Positions 33,752-43,784 of a stretch of 64,000 bases of DNA are shown piece after piece; the first letter of the stretch is position 1, and each line of letters starts with the position of its first letter. Location: positions 62,001 through 126,000 of the forward strand of contig ARYC01000265.1 in NCBI GenBank assembly GCA_000711775.1. The letters run 5' to 3'. The notes under the pieces were generated by a model, which worked only from the letters and a program-made list of their open reading frames with translations, did not search any database and had not been told where the DNA came from. The translations under genes and the position numbers were made by a program. The DNA is from Oxytricha trifallax. Lineage: Eukaryota; Ciliophora; Spirotrichea; Sporadotrichida; Oxytrichidae.

Positions 33752-36116
33752 ATTTCCAGTCTCGTTTTTAAATTACATATTAGTTTAAATAAATATTATA
33801 TTTAATTCAAATCGAATTATATATGAAGTAGACTATTAATTTATTTTCGTGATTCCTTCTTTATATTAACTTATTTAATAGTATTTTAGATTTATTATCA
33901 GTAATTTATCCAAACTTTCATTTTCTCATCTAATTTATTTATATTGTAAACTTAAATATATGATGGTAAAAATATAATTTTTAGTACTTACATAATATTC
34001 TTTATTTATAATTAAATCTAATTTTTTTGGGGGATGTGGAAATTTTTTTAATTTTTCTTGAAGAATTTTCTTCACATTTCATAACTTAACAAAAAATAAT
34101 AAATAATGATTTTAAAAAGTATCTTAAATTTGAAGAATTCTATTGATAAGTTGATAATATATGCTTTTTCACTCAGAGTATTAATTACTTATACTATTCA
34201 TTATGAATTAACTTTACTATAATATTTTGAATAACTTTATAAATCATAACTTTGTGATAAAGTATCTTTGATATTGTAAAACCTTTGGGAATTTATTAAT
34301 TCTTTAATTTTATTATTTATACGGTTATAATATATTATTATTTTGTTAAAAATAAGACTTTCTTTGAAAGAAGATTAAAGAAGTTTATTTTTAATAAATC
34401 CCCTTTTTTTAAATATAAATTCTTAATGAATTTAAAAAATAAAGATTGTTTTAATTATACTCATCGTGATTAGATAAGTTAAAATCTTTGTTAATAAAAA
34501 TTAAATTATAAATAGATTAAAAAACTTTATAAAAAATATTTATTAAGAATTATCTTCCAAATAAATTTCGTTGTGTAAATTTTTGTAGCTTTTACATTTT
34601 TAAATTAATTGTTTTTTTATTCACATAAAAAATAAAGATAGAATAAATTCGAATAATTCATCTCGTATTTTAAAATATTCAAAATCTCATCTTTAATTGT
34701 ATAAACATTTTATACCTTAATTTTTTCAAAGTTTTAATTAATAAATATCATATATCATATCCATTTTTTAAATATATTAATATTAATTAATATACTTGTT
34801 TTGAACTTTATTTATATTAAATAATTTACAATACATTCTCTTATTCTGTATAGTAGCTTAAAAAGTGGTAAAAAAGGTAATCAAATTATGCAAATACTCT
34901 GATTAGAATTAGATAGATATATATTTTAATGGTCCTGTCAAATATAAATATATATATATACTCTAACAGATCAGATCCTAATAATTTATAAATGTTTGCC
35001 TATTTTAATGGTTTAGCGTTTTTTCGTTGTCTATATTAGATACATTAAATGTAAGATTTATTTAAAATATATAAATGACTATCTGCTATATTCTTGTAAA
35101 TCTTAAGCAAATTTAGTTTTATTTTTTATAAGAATACAAAACTATTTTATAAGAAATCTAAAAGGAAGTACTGTGAAAATCCTAACAAAAGATACATTTG
35201 TGATTAGAAGTAAAAATAAAATTTAAGATAGAAATTTTTTTGTGCATTTTCTTTACTAATTCCATATCATATTATTTGTAAACCGTTAACATTTTAAAGA
35301 TATTTTGTTTAAAATGATGATATAGTTTCATAAAATTAAAATGAAGTTTTTCTATTTTTTATTGTATGGTTTATTATTATTTAAACACAAAATTTCTGAT
35401 ATTCTTAAATGTATAAAATGCGAGCGATTATTTCAATTTGAATCATTTTGCAATAAAAATTTTGAAAAAATACTCTCCGTGCAAATAAATTACAGAAATT
35501 ACCAAAATATTTTGATATTTTATTTCTCAAAATTTAGATAAGATAAAAAAATTATAGTGATTATTTTTTATTAAATAGTTGAAGATTTTTAATTTCCATT
35601 TTTGAAATAAAAATATAAAATTTAAGAGGAGAGAATTAAATTTTAATTAAGCTATAAGTTAAATTTATTTTTTAAAAGAAAAACATATAAACTTAATAAG
35701 TTATAAAATAAAACAAGTTATAATAATAAATTTAATATGATTGGCTAATTTATTTTTAAAGAATCTTTAATATAACATATTTGTTTATTATAATTTGTTT
35801 TGAGATTTCCAAAGAGTTTTAATCAATAAAGATATAGGGGGAGGAGGTTATATTTATTGTGAATAGATATAGAATGACATACACAGAAAATCTTTGAAAA
35901 TCTTTAATTTAATTATTCTTAAGAAACAAGAGATAAATACACAAATATTTAAAATACGATTACCACTCATACTGACCTATCACTTCCTAATTTTCTAATA
36001 AAAGTTTGAGTCAATAAGAGAGAATGTGTTGCATTTTTATATATTATATAAGCTTATTTAATAAGAAAATATTCTGAGTTATTCTATTGCATAGTCTGCA
36101 ATTTACTTTGTATATT
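33752..36116. other. Long AT-rich intergenic region
   Basis: About 2.4 kb, extremely AT-rich, with no convincing coding block on either strand, no RNA gene and no inverted-repeat element recognised. A purine-rich GGGGGAGGAGG patch occurs near 35836. It separates the divergent side of the PAS gene from the 3' end of the tryparedoxin-like gene. Confidence 0.55.
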
Positions 36117-36653
36117 TCATTGGGATGCAGCCTCAAGGAACTCTTCGATGGCAGCTGGACCCTCCTCTGTGACCTTTTGAACAGCTGAGTTGTGAATCAC
36201 AGTTCCGTCTGGCTTGAGGACGATAAGTCTGGGGACTCCCTTCACCTCAAATTTCTTGGCAATTGGTGGAAGTCTCTTGTCACCTCTGGGAAGAGCAGGC
36301 CATGGCATCTCAGCGAAATACTTGTCGTATTCTTCCTGAGTCTTATCTCCAGAAACATACTTTAAAATTTTAGACTATAGTATCAATTTATGCTTTATTA
36401 AACAAAGATCACTTCGAATTGTTTGCTGTCTGCATTTGTTTCACTCACTCAATTTATCAAGAATGAATAATTCTAAAATTATAGTATTTTATGTACTGTA
36501 GAGGTCTGCGAAGATAGGGGTGAATTCTCTGCATGGTGCACAGTTGTGCATACTAAAGTAAATGCAAATGAATTTGGCGCCAGCGAAAACGTCAGCTGGG
36601 GCAACCTCTCCTCTCTTTGTGATAATGGGATCGTTTCCGAATAGTTCTTCCAT
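36117..36653 (-). CDS. Tryparedoxin/nucleoredoxin-like thioredoxin-fold protein
   Basis: Start ATG 36653 (MEELFGNDPIITKRGEVAPA); stop TGA 36117-36119. Block 1 contains IYFSMHNCAPCREFTPIFADLY, the active-site CxxC followed by REFTP as in tryparedoxins. Block 2 (near 36420-36390) gives NADSKQFEVIFV, and block 3 gives YVSGDKTQEEYDKYF, MPWPALPRGDKR, then VKGVPRLIVLKPDGTVI with the cis-Pro loop (GVPRL) of the fold. Interruptions lie at about 36500-36440 and 36385-36358. Thioredoxin-fold oxidoreductases of this class exchange disulfides with peroxidases. The usual WCPPC active site is NCAPC here, losing the Trp, which may alter redox potential. GC content is clearly higher than the flanks, as expected for an expressed gene. 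Confidence 0.88.
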
Positions 36654-36714
36654 TTGAGCGCTAACCAAGTTTATTTTTAAAATTATTATACAAAATTTTA
36701 AATTTATAACTCAG

Positions 36715-37275
36715 TTTCCAGGTTACGACCTACTGGTAAGTTGGGAGTATAAGCCCGACCAATTCGGGTACTTCGGAGCTCGAAACCGTGAAGGCACTCG
36801 GTTTTTATGAGATAAGTCCCGGATTTGAGAACCTCCTCAATACGTCGGGCAAGTTAAAAGAGGACCACGCCAATAATAACGTCGACTGTTGATCATCTCA
36901 GGTCGTATTAAAACTGAATGATCCCATTATCATTGAAAAGAAGAAATAGGTTAACAATGATAATGCAAAGAGCTGGGACACACTGAATGATTCTTGTACA
37001 GGCTCCATTTGTCAGGAAAGTAGAAGGAAAATCTACAGAAAAAACCCTGACAGAGTATAATCATAAGTTTCCCCATCTAGCTTTAGTTAGGGGTCAGTTC
37101 CGACAGAGAACTGAATGGGGTTTTACATGATATAACACACCTAAGAAAAGAATAAAAACTCAGTAAAATAAGGAGAAATACAAGGTAATAGGGGAGATTG
37201 CGCTCACGACGGCATGGGGGCCGATGAGCACACCAACATCCATGCTGACAAACTGTTTGAGACACAGTTCTGAAA
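36715..37275. other. Unexplained GC-richer block
   Basis: 560 bases clearly richer in G+C than all nearby spacers. The first 180 bases contain several short hairpins (for example CCCGACC-AATT-CGGG, and CCG...CGG around GTGAAGGCACT). A plus-strand frame without TGA runs from about 36885 to TGA near 37112 (SSQVVLKLNDPIIIEKKKQ ... DTLNDSCTGSICQ), using TAA/TAG as Gln. The minus strand has a 60-codon frame near 37083-37265. No family is recognised. Candidates are a structured RNA gene, a repeat-element body, or macronuclear-destined segments of an unknown gene. Confidence 0.4.
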
Positions 37276-37499
37276 TACTAAATATGTTTGAATTATCTAA
37301 CTATATTGATTTCGTATCTCCAGAATTAATTTCAATGATAAAAACTAACTAACTAACTCAATTACCCCTTGAATTATACCACTGTTATTTTAATAGATAT
37401 AATTTGTTAAATTAAAATATCACACTTTAACCTAAAACTAAATAATTCATGCTTTGCCACAACCAAATAGTCAGTTTTATATTTCCCACCCATTAATTA
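37276..37499. other. AT-rich spacer
   Basis: Contains a short (ACTA)n tract near 37342-37358. No gene seen. Confidence 0.4.
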
Positions 37500-38422
37500 T
37501 CAATGATGAGGTGTATTAGGGTCTACTCCAGAAACTTAATCATGGCTCTTTGTGTTAAGGTTCATATCCCCTATACCTCCAGACCTGAGGTAACTCGTAT
37601 CAAAATGACTTAATTTGGCATCTTAAGTATGACTTCTAATCTGACTGACCATCTCCTTCATAAATGGCTTTAATTGCTTAACATTTTTATGCTGGTCGTA
37701 TTGGAAGGTAACTTTCCACGATTTACTGATAGAATATTTCTTCTCATTATCTTTCACCATTTCTCTAAATTACTGAAGTTTTTACAGTTTAGACTATAAA
37801 AGCTAGGTATATTCCTCCATGATTTTCACTTGATCTGAGGTTAGGAAAATATTGGATCTGCCACATTGCTTATTGAAGTGACATTAATCATTCTTACCAG
37901 CGAAAAGCTTATCATAAAAAGTACTTTCATTAAAATAATAACAAAATCATGGACATCAAGCAGTGAAAAGTTTATGTTATCCACATTGTAATTAAATTTT
38001 GGCTTCTTAAACCTTTGTGTTGGACTGAAAGCACTGAATACTTATTACCCTCTATTTAAGTTTATTACAGCTTTATAATCATCTGAAATTTGATTGGCTA
38101 AGTCTTCAATAGGTATCTTTCTTAAAGCCAGTGCGTCATTCTGCTCTGATGATTTTACTTGATACTTTATTTATTAGTTTTTACAACGAAGAACTAGCCC
38201 AAGAATTAATTGACGAACTCAAACTAAGAATTGGAGCAAGACAACTATCAGAAACAGCAGATCGTCAACAATTAAGAGGAACAAAAAGATCTATTCTAAA
38301 CTTAAAAAACTTTGAAGAGAACCAAGATGAAAAGAAATTCTCCAATATGAAGGTATCATACAAAGGCTACGAATGTTTATGAACTCAGTTGTTGAGTAAA
38401 ATACTAATTAAAAGGGCTAGAC

Positions 38423-38464
<42 letters not shown>

Positions 38465-39270
38465 CATATACAAGATCGGGGGTTCCCAGAGACCTCAATG
38501 TGATCTAATTATTATTATTATTAGTTTTTACATTCTTTCATGTAAACTCTTGCCATATCAATCGGAGAGACTTCTTTTAGGCCTAACAAAGATCTTGGAG
38601 ATTTAAATAAACAATAACAAAAGTAAAAGTTTATTTTAAAATAATTATTACAAGATTGCTTGTTTAATGTAGATAAGACAGAAGCATTTTACCCATTAGT
38701 ATTCAATGTTTAATTTAATTGTTGAGTCTAATCTTCTTATAATTGTTTACTTTAGAGTCTTAACCTAAAAGTATTCTATTGACCTGGAACAAGATTAAGC
38801 TTAAACTTTTCAAATTTGTTCTTTTATGTCTATTCCAAATTAAATAATTGATTTCTTTAAATGATTTCATCTAACTACTTTATTTCTTGTTAAACCAGCT
38901 CATTTCTCATTTAAGGTGTCAATGAAGACTGCCCTTAATTTTACTATGAACTTTATATTGCATTATGCATACCAAATTGCAAATCTGGAGTGTGTAAGGT
39001 TGTACTCAGAAGTTTAGATCTATCTGAGGCACCAATTTCTAGAGAATTTTCTCGGGTTTGTACAAAGTCAGAGACATTTTACTTTTTTGCTGGTCTTGTA
39101 AAATCTGGGCTCTGTTGCTTTAATCTAGACTTAATAGTACTTCTTCTTGATGGGAATTCAAGTGAATTCTCTGCAGTTGAGATATTCTTATGACCATTAA
39201 TATTCGGAGTGGTAGTTTAACTGCTAATTCTCAAACTGTGCTGAATCTTATTCATATTGTTTGAATTCAT
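37500..39270 (-). CDS. Unrecognised protein gene split by a LINE insertion
   Basis: Start ATG 39270 (MNSNNMNKIQHSLRISSQ); stop TGA 37500-37502. The first block (39270 to about 38650) is S/Q/N-rich and then strongly helical (NELVQQEIKQLDEIIQRNQ), an apparent coiled coil. After a short interruption comes KSPRSLLGLKEVSPIDMARV and YMKECKNQQ. There a 333-bp LINE fragment is inserted between exact direct repeats, and the frame resumes as IKYQVKSSEQNDALALRKIP. A C-terminal part includes HFNKQCGRSNIFLTSDQVK, a coiled coil and a basic segment, ending VSGVDPNTPHH. A further frame change near 37920 implies one more interruption. No family is recognised. Confidence 0.75.
38171..38532 (+). mobile_element. 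5'-truncated LINE (non-LTR retrotransposon) with target duplication
   Basis: The element body is about 38186-38517, flanked by TTATTAGTTTTTACA at 38171-38185 and 38518-38532. It starts inside an ORF (EELAQELIDELKLRIGARQL ... KGYECL, TGA near 38382) that needs no TAA/TAG reassignment. An (AT)n tract (about 38429-38461), a short hairpin region (GGGGGTTCCCAGAGACCTC) and an ATT-repeat tail follow. 5' truncation, simple-repeat tail and long target duplication are typical of LINE insertion. A related 3' end is seen at 43.1-43.4 kb. Confidence 0.75.
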
Positions 39271-39419
39271 TCGAATTGAAGAAAATAAATTAGCTTATAA
39301 AATTTATATTAAAAGGCAAAGTAATCATAGCTGGCCTAACTATTTGCTACTATTCGATTAAATAAAAGAAAGTCTCATATTAATTATTGACAGTGCTATT
39401 ATATTTTATCGCTGAATTT

Positions 39420-40570
39420 TCATTATTCAGCTATAATTAATGAATATTGTGAATTTAGTTTATTTATCTCAACTGATTAATGAGCTAAAATAAATAGCTT
39501 TGAAATTTGGAAGTCCAGCTAATTTTTGAATTTTCGTTCAAGTAAATCCAAATCGTTAAATTTTTTCAACTCCTTTTAATTTTAATAATTATATCTATAT
39601 TTATTTTATTAATCGAGTATAAATGTTTCCATATAAATAGCATTCTTTTTAGTTTGTCTAAGATTTTTTTCAGTTGTCCATTTCATGTTTCCATTTCGAT
39701 TTCTTTGTTCTTTGATTCTTTCAATCTATAAGTATAAAATCAGAATATTCTTACCATTTATTGAATGGGTGAAGTGCTACTTAGAAGATTTCCTTTATGA
39801 TCTCTTTCATCTATATATGCCACAAAATCTTAAGGAGCTTTTAGTCTTTCTGATTTTATTTACTATCTTTATTGTTAATGATGTTGCTAATATTTGGAGG
39901 TACTACTATTCTATTGTATGATATCAAGCACAGCTTAATGTCTTGAGAAATCTCCAAAAGCAGTAGGTAGCTTAAGTTAATTTTTGAACTGACCATCTTA
40001 ATTGACTTCATTTAATGCCAGCTAACTTACAGCTTGTTTTTCATTAGAAAGAGAATAATTTTGATTCGAGAATTACTTCCCTCCTGAAAATTTGTTAAAG
40101 TTTTGTGTAAAATTAAACTATCTTGTATCTAATGCAGGTTAAGCCAATCCACTAAATGGAGTCATATTACTGAAAGAAATGACGGACTGTTTATCAATAT
40201 TATGCCTTTCTTGATATAATGAATTAGACAAATCTATTCTCTAAGTTTGATTAAGCTAACTCCTCCCTTAATTAAGAGAACCATTATTGTGATAGGGTCG
40301 AGTTGTAGAGCTTGTATACTTATTTTAGTCTGAAAATTGATTCATGCTTAACATTTCATGTAACTTAAATCCTCTTTTCTTAGGAGAAGCAGTTGCAACT
40401 TTGGATTTACCTTCGTTTGTGATACTTGACTGTTACCGATTAGAATTCTAGATTTATTTCTAGTTTGAAATTGGAGATTAAATGTCTTAGTTCATTTGCA
40501 CATTGCCATAGCCAGTGGAATTGTTTACCTAATTAAAGGTTCCTAAGCTAAACCCTCCACTCATATTCAT
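39420..40570 (-). CDS. Q/N/S-rich protein with basic helical C-terminus
   Basis: Start ATG 40570 (MNMSGGFSLGTFNQVNNS); stop TGA 39420-39422. The first exon is 272 codons of low-complexity S/N/Q-rich sequence with KVATASPKKRGFKLHEMLSM and a poly-Q stretch near its end. A 29-nt GT..AG intron (39726-39754) is followed by a K/R/E-rich helical tail (IERIKEQRNRNGNMKWTTEK) and a C-terminal LDLLERKFKNQLDFQ region. The intron removes an in-frame TGA, which supports the splice. No domain is recognised. The 150 bases between this gene and the next downstream start are AT-rich. Confidence 0.75.
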
Positions 40571-40685
40571 TAAATGCTATTATTACTTCAATATATCTTA
40601 TTACTTCTCTAAAAATTGAAATTGTGTATTTTGTTAAATACCTCCAGTCTATTAAGTTTTCTAAGAATTATCTATTGAATCTTTT

Positions 40686-41298
40686 GGGGGTAGAAGTTTC
40701 TTGCAATTTGATATGATAAAAAATTATATAGGGAAGTTTCCTGCACTAAATAGTTTTTTTTATTTAAATTAATTTTTATAACAACTATCATCTAACTTAC
40801 TTACTTACTTATTTAATAGTTATATTTATACTTAACTTATAAATCAAAATGTCAATATCTCTATTAGCATGGATTCTAAGCACCATCCAAACACTATCAC
40901 GTTTCTTCTAAATACCATTTCATCAAAGAACTCACAGGCATGTAAGACTGGAGTTGATTTACTATATAAATATATATTTCCATATATTTCCTAAGTATTT
41001 ATGATGATTCCAAGTGTTCTTAATTGTATTAGTAGTTATCTAAACTCCATTAGACTATATAATAACCTTGATTAATTTATAAAAGTTCAATGATAGTATC
41101 CATTATTTCAAATAATTTTGTAATCATCTAGCCATAAGTAATTAATGTATTACTCCTTACTACATATTATACAGTAATATTTATTAATGATCCTTCATGT
41201 CTGACATTAACACACTCGAATGAACTAGTGAAATCATGTTTCATTACTTACTATATAAAGAAAAAGTCATGTAATTAGTGCAGGAAACTTTTTCGGAC
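40686..41298. mobile_element. MITE-like element, copy 2
   Basis: The left end is GGGGG then AGAAGTTTCTTGCA, with the internal repeat GGAAGTTTCCTGCAC about 40 bases in, exactly as in copy 1. The right end is GTGCAGGAAACTT near 41278-41290. The body is AT-rich and aligns with copy 3 along its length (shared islands such as GATAGTATCCATTAT and ATGATTCCAAG). No target duplication is clear. Confidence 0.65.
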
Positions 41299-41518
41299 AT
41301 GAAATACAAAACCAAAGAAAACTGTTATAAAAGATATTTGTTAACTTTGATCAAAAATTTGAAATTGCTTTAATAAAATGCCTAATATTTGAGATTTCAT
41401 TTCTAAAAGTGCTATCTAGTCTCTTTTGCTGCACATAATTATACAACTAGATCTCAACGTGGTTATAAAATGTTGACAGGAAAAGATCATTTAATAGATC
41501 TCATTTTTTGAAAATTGT

Positions 41519-42070
41519 GGGTGGAGTTTCCTTCACTATGATATTATTTTTTTAAAAAAGTTTTTTAGTTTTATTCTTTTTGCACAAAAAGATTTTTAAA
41601 TATTAATTTATTTATATTACATCTATCAACCACCTTACTTGCTCATATAAATGTTTTTAATTTTACTTAATTTATTAATGAATTAATGAATTTCTCTATT
41701 GGCATGAATGTAAGCACTAAATAACTACTATCTCGTATCTTCTTAAAACATATTACGCTGGGATTGATCCTTTATTTATATTTCTTAAGTATTTGAAATG
41801 ATTCCAAGGGTTCTATTTCATTTAGTTCTTATTACTCTTCCTATTATTCCTCTAAATCGTCCATTCGTTAAAAAATATCAGTTTCATGATAGTATCCATT
41901 ATCTATAATAAAGATGTAACCAACTAACCATCTGTAATTATTTTACTTCCCCTTACTACATAACAATTAAGTTGTATTTCTTAATGGTCTTTTATTTCTG
42001 ATATTAACACTCAAGATTTATAATTTATAATATGTAAACTTTAAATTTAATCAAAAACTTAATATATTAA
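41519..42070. mobile_element. MITE-like element, copy 3 (right end displaced or lost)
   Basis: The left end is GGGTGGAGTTTCCTTCAC. The body parallels copy 2 in order and orientation: CTCTATTGGCATGAATGTAA, then ATTTGAAATGATTCCAAG, then GATAGTATCCATTAT, then CCCCTTACTACATA. Homology fades at about 42010. A matching right end (TAGGAAACTTCACCCCC) is found only at about 42458-42474, after a coding segment. Confidence 0.55.
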
Positions 42071-42071
42071 A

Positions 42072-42300
42072 AAGTATTCTTATAGATCAGACGCAGGTGG
42101 AGATAGAGCACTCATTAAAAATGTAAGTTACAAAAAACATATCTTTAATTTTTTTTTATAGTGGTCCTACCTGGTAAGACCACGGGTGCCACAAGTCCGG
42201 TGCTTCGCCAGACTGCACAGAGAAGGGACTTTCAAGACTTTGAGATCAATTAGGATGAAGATGACGACGATAATGAAGAAGATTAAAGAAAATTAGAGAG
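42072..42300 (+). CDS. Orphan coding segment with acidic C-terminus
   Basis: A short exon (about 42072-42120) is followed by a GT..AG intron of about 40 nt and a second exon. Together they read RRRWRQSTHQKLVLPGKTTG and then RRDFQDFEINQDEDDDDNEED. The base composition is unlike the flanking AT-rich MITE DNA. No start codon is visible, so upstream coding parts must lie elsewhere, or this is a fragment. It sits between the MITE-3 body and a MITE-type right end. No family is recognised. Confidence 0.5.
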
Positions 42301-42489
42301 ATTTCCATTTTTGATTAGGATAATAAGTTTTAGTTTTAATGTTAATACAATAATTATTAATTTATAGTTTTCTTATTATAAATCATAATTACTATTTTCT
42401 TAAACTAGTAAAATCATATTTCAATTTCACATTTATATTTAATGGGCCATAAAATTTGTAGGAAACTTCACCCCCATCTTTTTTATTTT

Positions 42490-43097
42490 GTGAATTAAAT
42501 TGTAGGGCATCATTAAGAATTAATTTGACAGGTTATGGTGATATTTGAAGGTTGAAGTTTTAAGTTGATAATTGAGTTGGCACTTATCTTCCGAAATAAT
42601 AAGATTATTTCATTGTTGAAGTGTTATTCTTTAGGTATTCCAATTGGTCTGGGCTGCTTATTTGAGATGATTTATAATAAATTATTATCAAAAACATCAC
42701 CTATAAGACTTTAAATTTTGAATTAATTAAATTTTAATGACTGATCTTGTTAATCGAAATTGAGTGAAATTATGTTCTTTGTATTTATACTGAGAAGTAC
42801 TCCTTTTTCATCATTAATCTCATCTTCTTTATGAATTTAAGGAATCATTGCGCTTATGTCTTTGCTATTATTATCAATTAATAATTAAACATATTAGTCT
42901 AATTAATTTATTAATAATACCAATAATATAGAATTAATATATTTTAATTTTGTGAATTCAATTTAATATATTTATTATTCTCCAAGAATCTTTCAACCGA
43001 CATCATCTTCTTCATGAAAGAAAATTTTAAATCTCTTATCTCCCTTGGTCTTATTAAATTCTCTGTTAAAATCTTATAAGTCTAATCACCCATTAAA
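42490..43097 (-). CDS. Small unrecognised protein
   Basis: The downstream block (about 42860-42500) reads MIPQIHKEDEINDEKGVLLS, then INTKNIISLNFDQQDQSLKF and QPRPIGIPKEQHFNNEIILL in one frame with Gln TAA codons. The upstream block (about 43097-42985) is open in two frames: one with ATG at 43097 (MGDQTYKILTENLIRPREIR), the other giving DFNREFNKTKGDKRFKIFFH and EEDDV, which joins better to the next block. An intron or IES separates them (about 42985-42870). The gene starts right beside the second LINE copy, which could have truncated it. No family is recognised. Confidence 0.5.
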
Positions 43098-43099
43098 TA

Positions 43100-43303
43100 T
43101 AAACACGTAGGCGACGATGCAGTCACCATCCTAAGACAAGACAGAAGAAGATAAAACTAATTCACTGGTAGAAAACTCAATAACAAACAAAGACAACCTA
43201 AGAAACCCAGAAAGAACAACAAAAAGAGAAGAAACAACTAAAGGAACTGAGTTCCTTCATAATTGATATGCTCAGGGGGGCTTCGACCCCTCGATGCGAG
43301 TTA

Positions 43304-43340
<37 letters not shown>

Positions 43341-43349
43341 ATATTATTA

Positions 43350-43440
<91 letters not shown>
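43100..43440 (+). mobile_element. LINE 3' fragment with long (ATT)n tail
   Basis: About 200 bases of A/C/G-richer sequence end with a hairpin-like element (GGGGGGCTTCGACCCCTCG ATGCGAG) and then about 135 bases of nearly pure ATT repeat. The arrangement matches the LINE end at 38.4-38.5 kb (G-run hairpin, then ATT tail). The start of the fragment and any target duplication could not be fixed. Confidence 0.6.
43303..43440. repeat. (ATT)n microsatellite
   Basis: About 45 ATT units with a few breaks; the tail of the adjoining LINE fragment. Confidence 0.9.
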
Positions 43441-43784
43441 TTATTATAATTATATAATATTAAGCTGCATGTTTACTTTCTTTTAATAAATTAATTAATA
43501 TTTTATTTCAATTAATTTAAAAAAGTAAAGTTAATAAATAAATTAAGAAATTAAGCGTGAGTTGTTAAGAGTATTATTAAATTAAAAATTTGTAAGTAAA
43601 AATTCATACTCTGAGTTTATTAAAATAAATTCCGAATTAAAGATATAATAACATAGTTAAAATTTATAGTATATTTATAGATTAAATAAAATGAACAATC
43701 TATTAAACTTTATATTAGTATATTAATTTAAATAATTGATATTATTTTTATTTTTGTATTGTATAATATAAATTAAAATCTTGG

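Noticed and set aside
35341-35541. 66-codon plus-strand frame in the 33.8-36.1 kb spacer
   Set aside because: F/K/I/Y-rich product expected from random AT-rich DNA; no neighbouring coding blocks or splice sites.
39685-39921. 78-codon plus-strand frame with hydrophobic product
   Set aside because: It is the antisense of the Q/N-rich minus-strand gene at 39420-40570, including its intron; runs of Gln codons read backwards give Leu/Phe-rich products.
43268-43486. Frame with a long poly-Leu/Ile product
   Set aside because: It is a translation of the (ATT)n microsatellite, not a gene.
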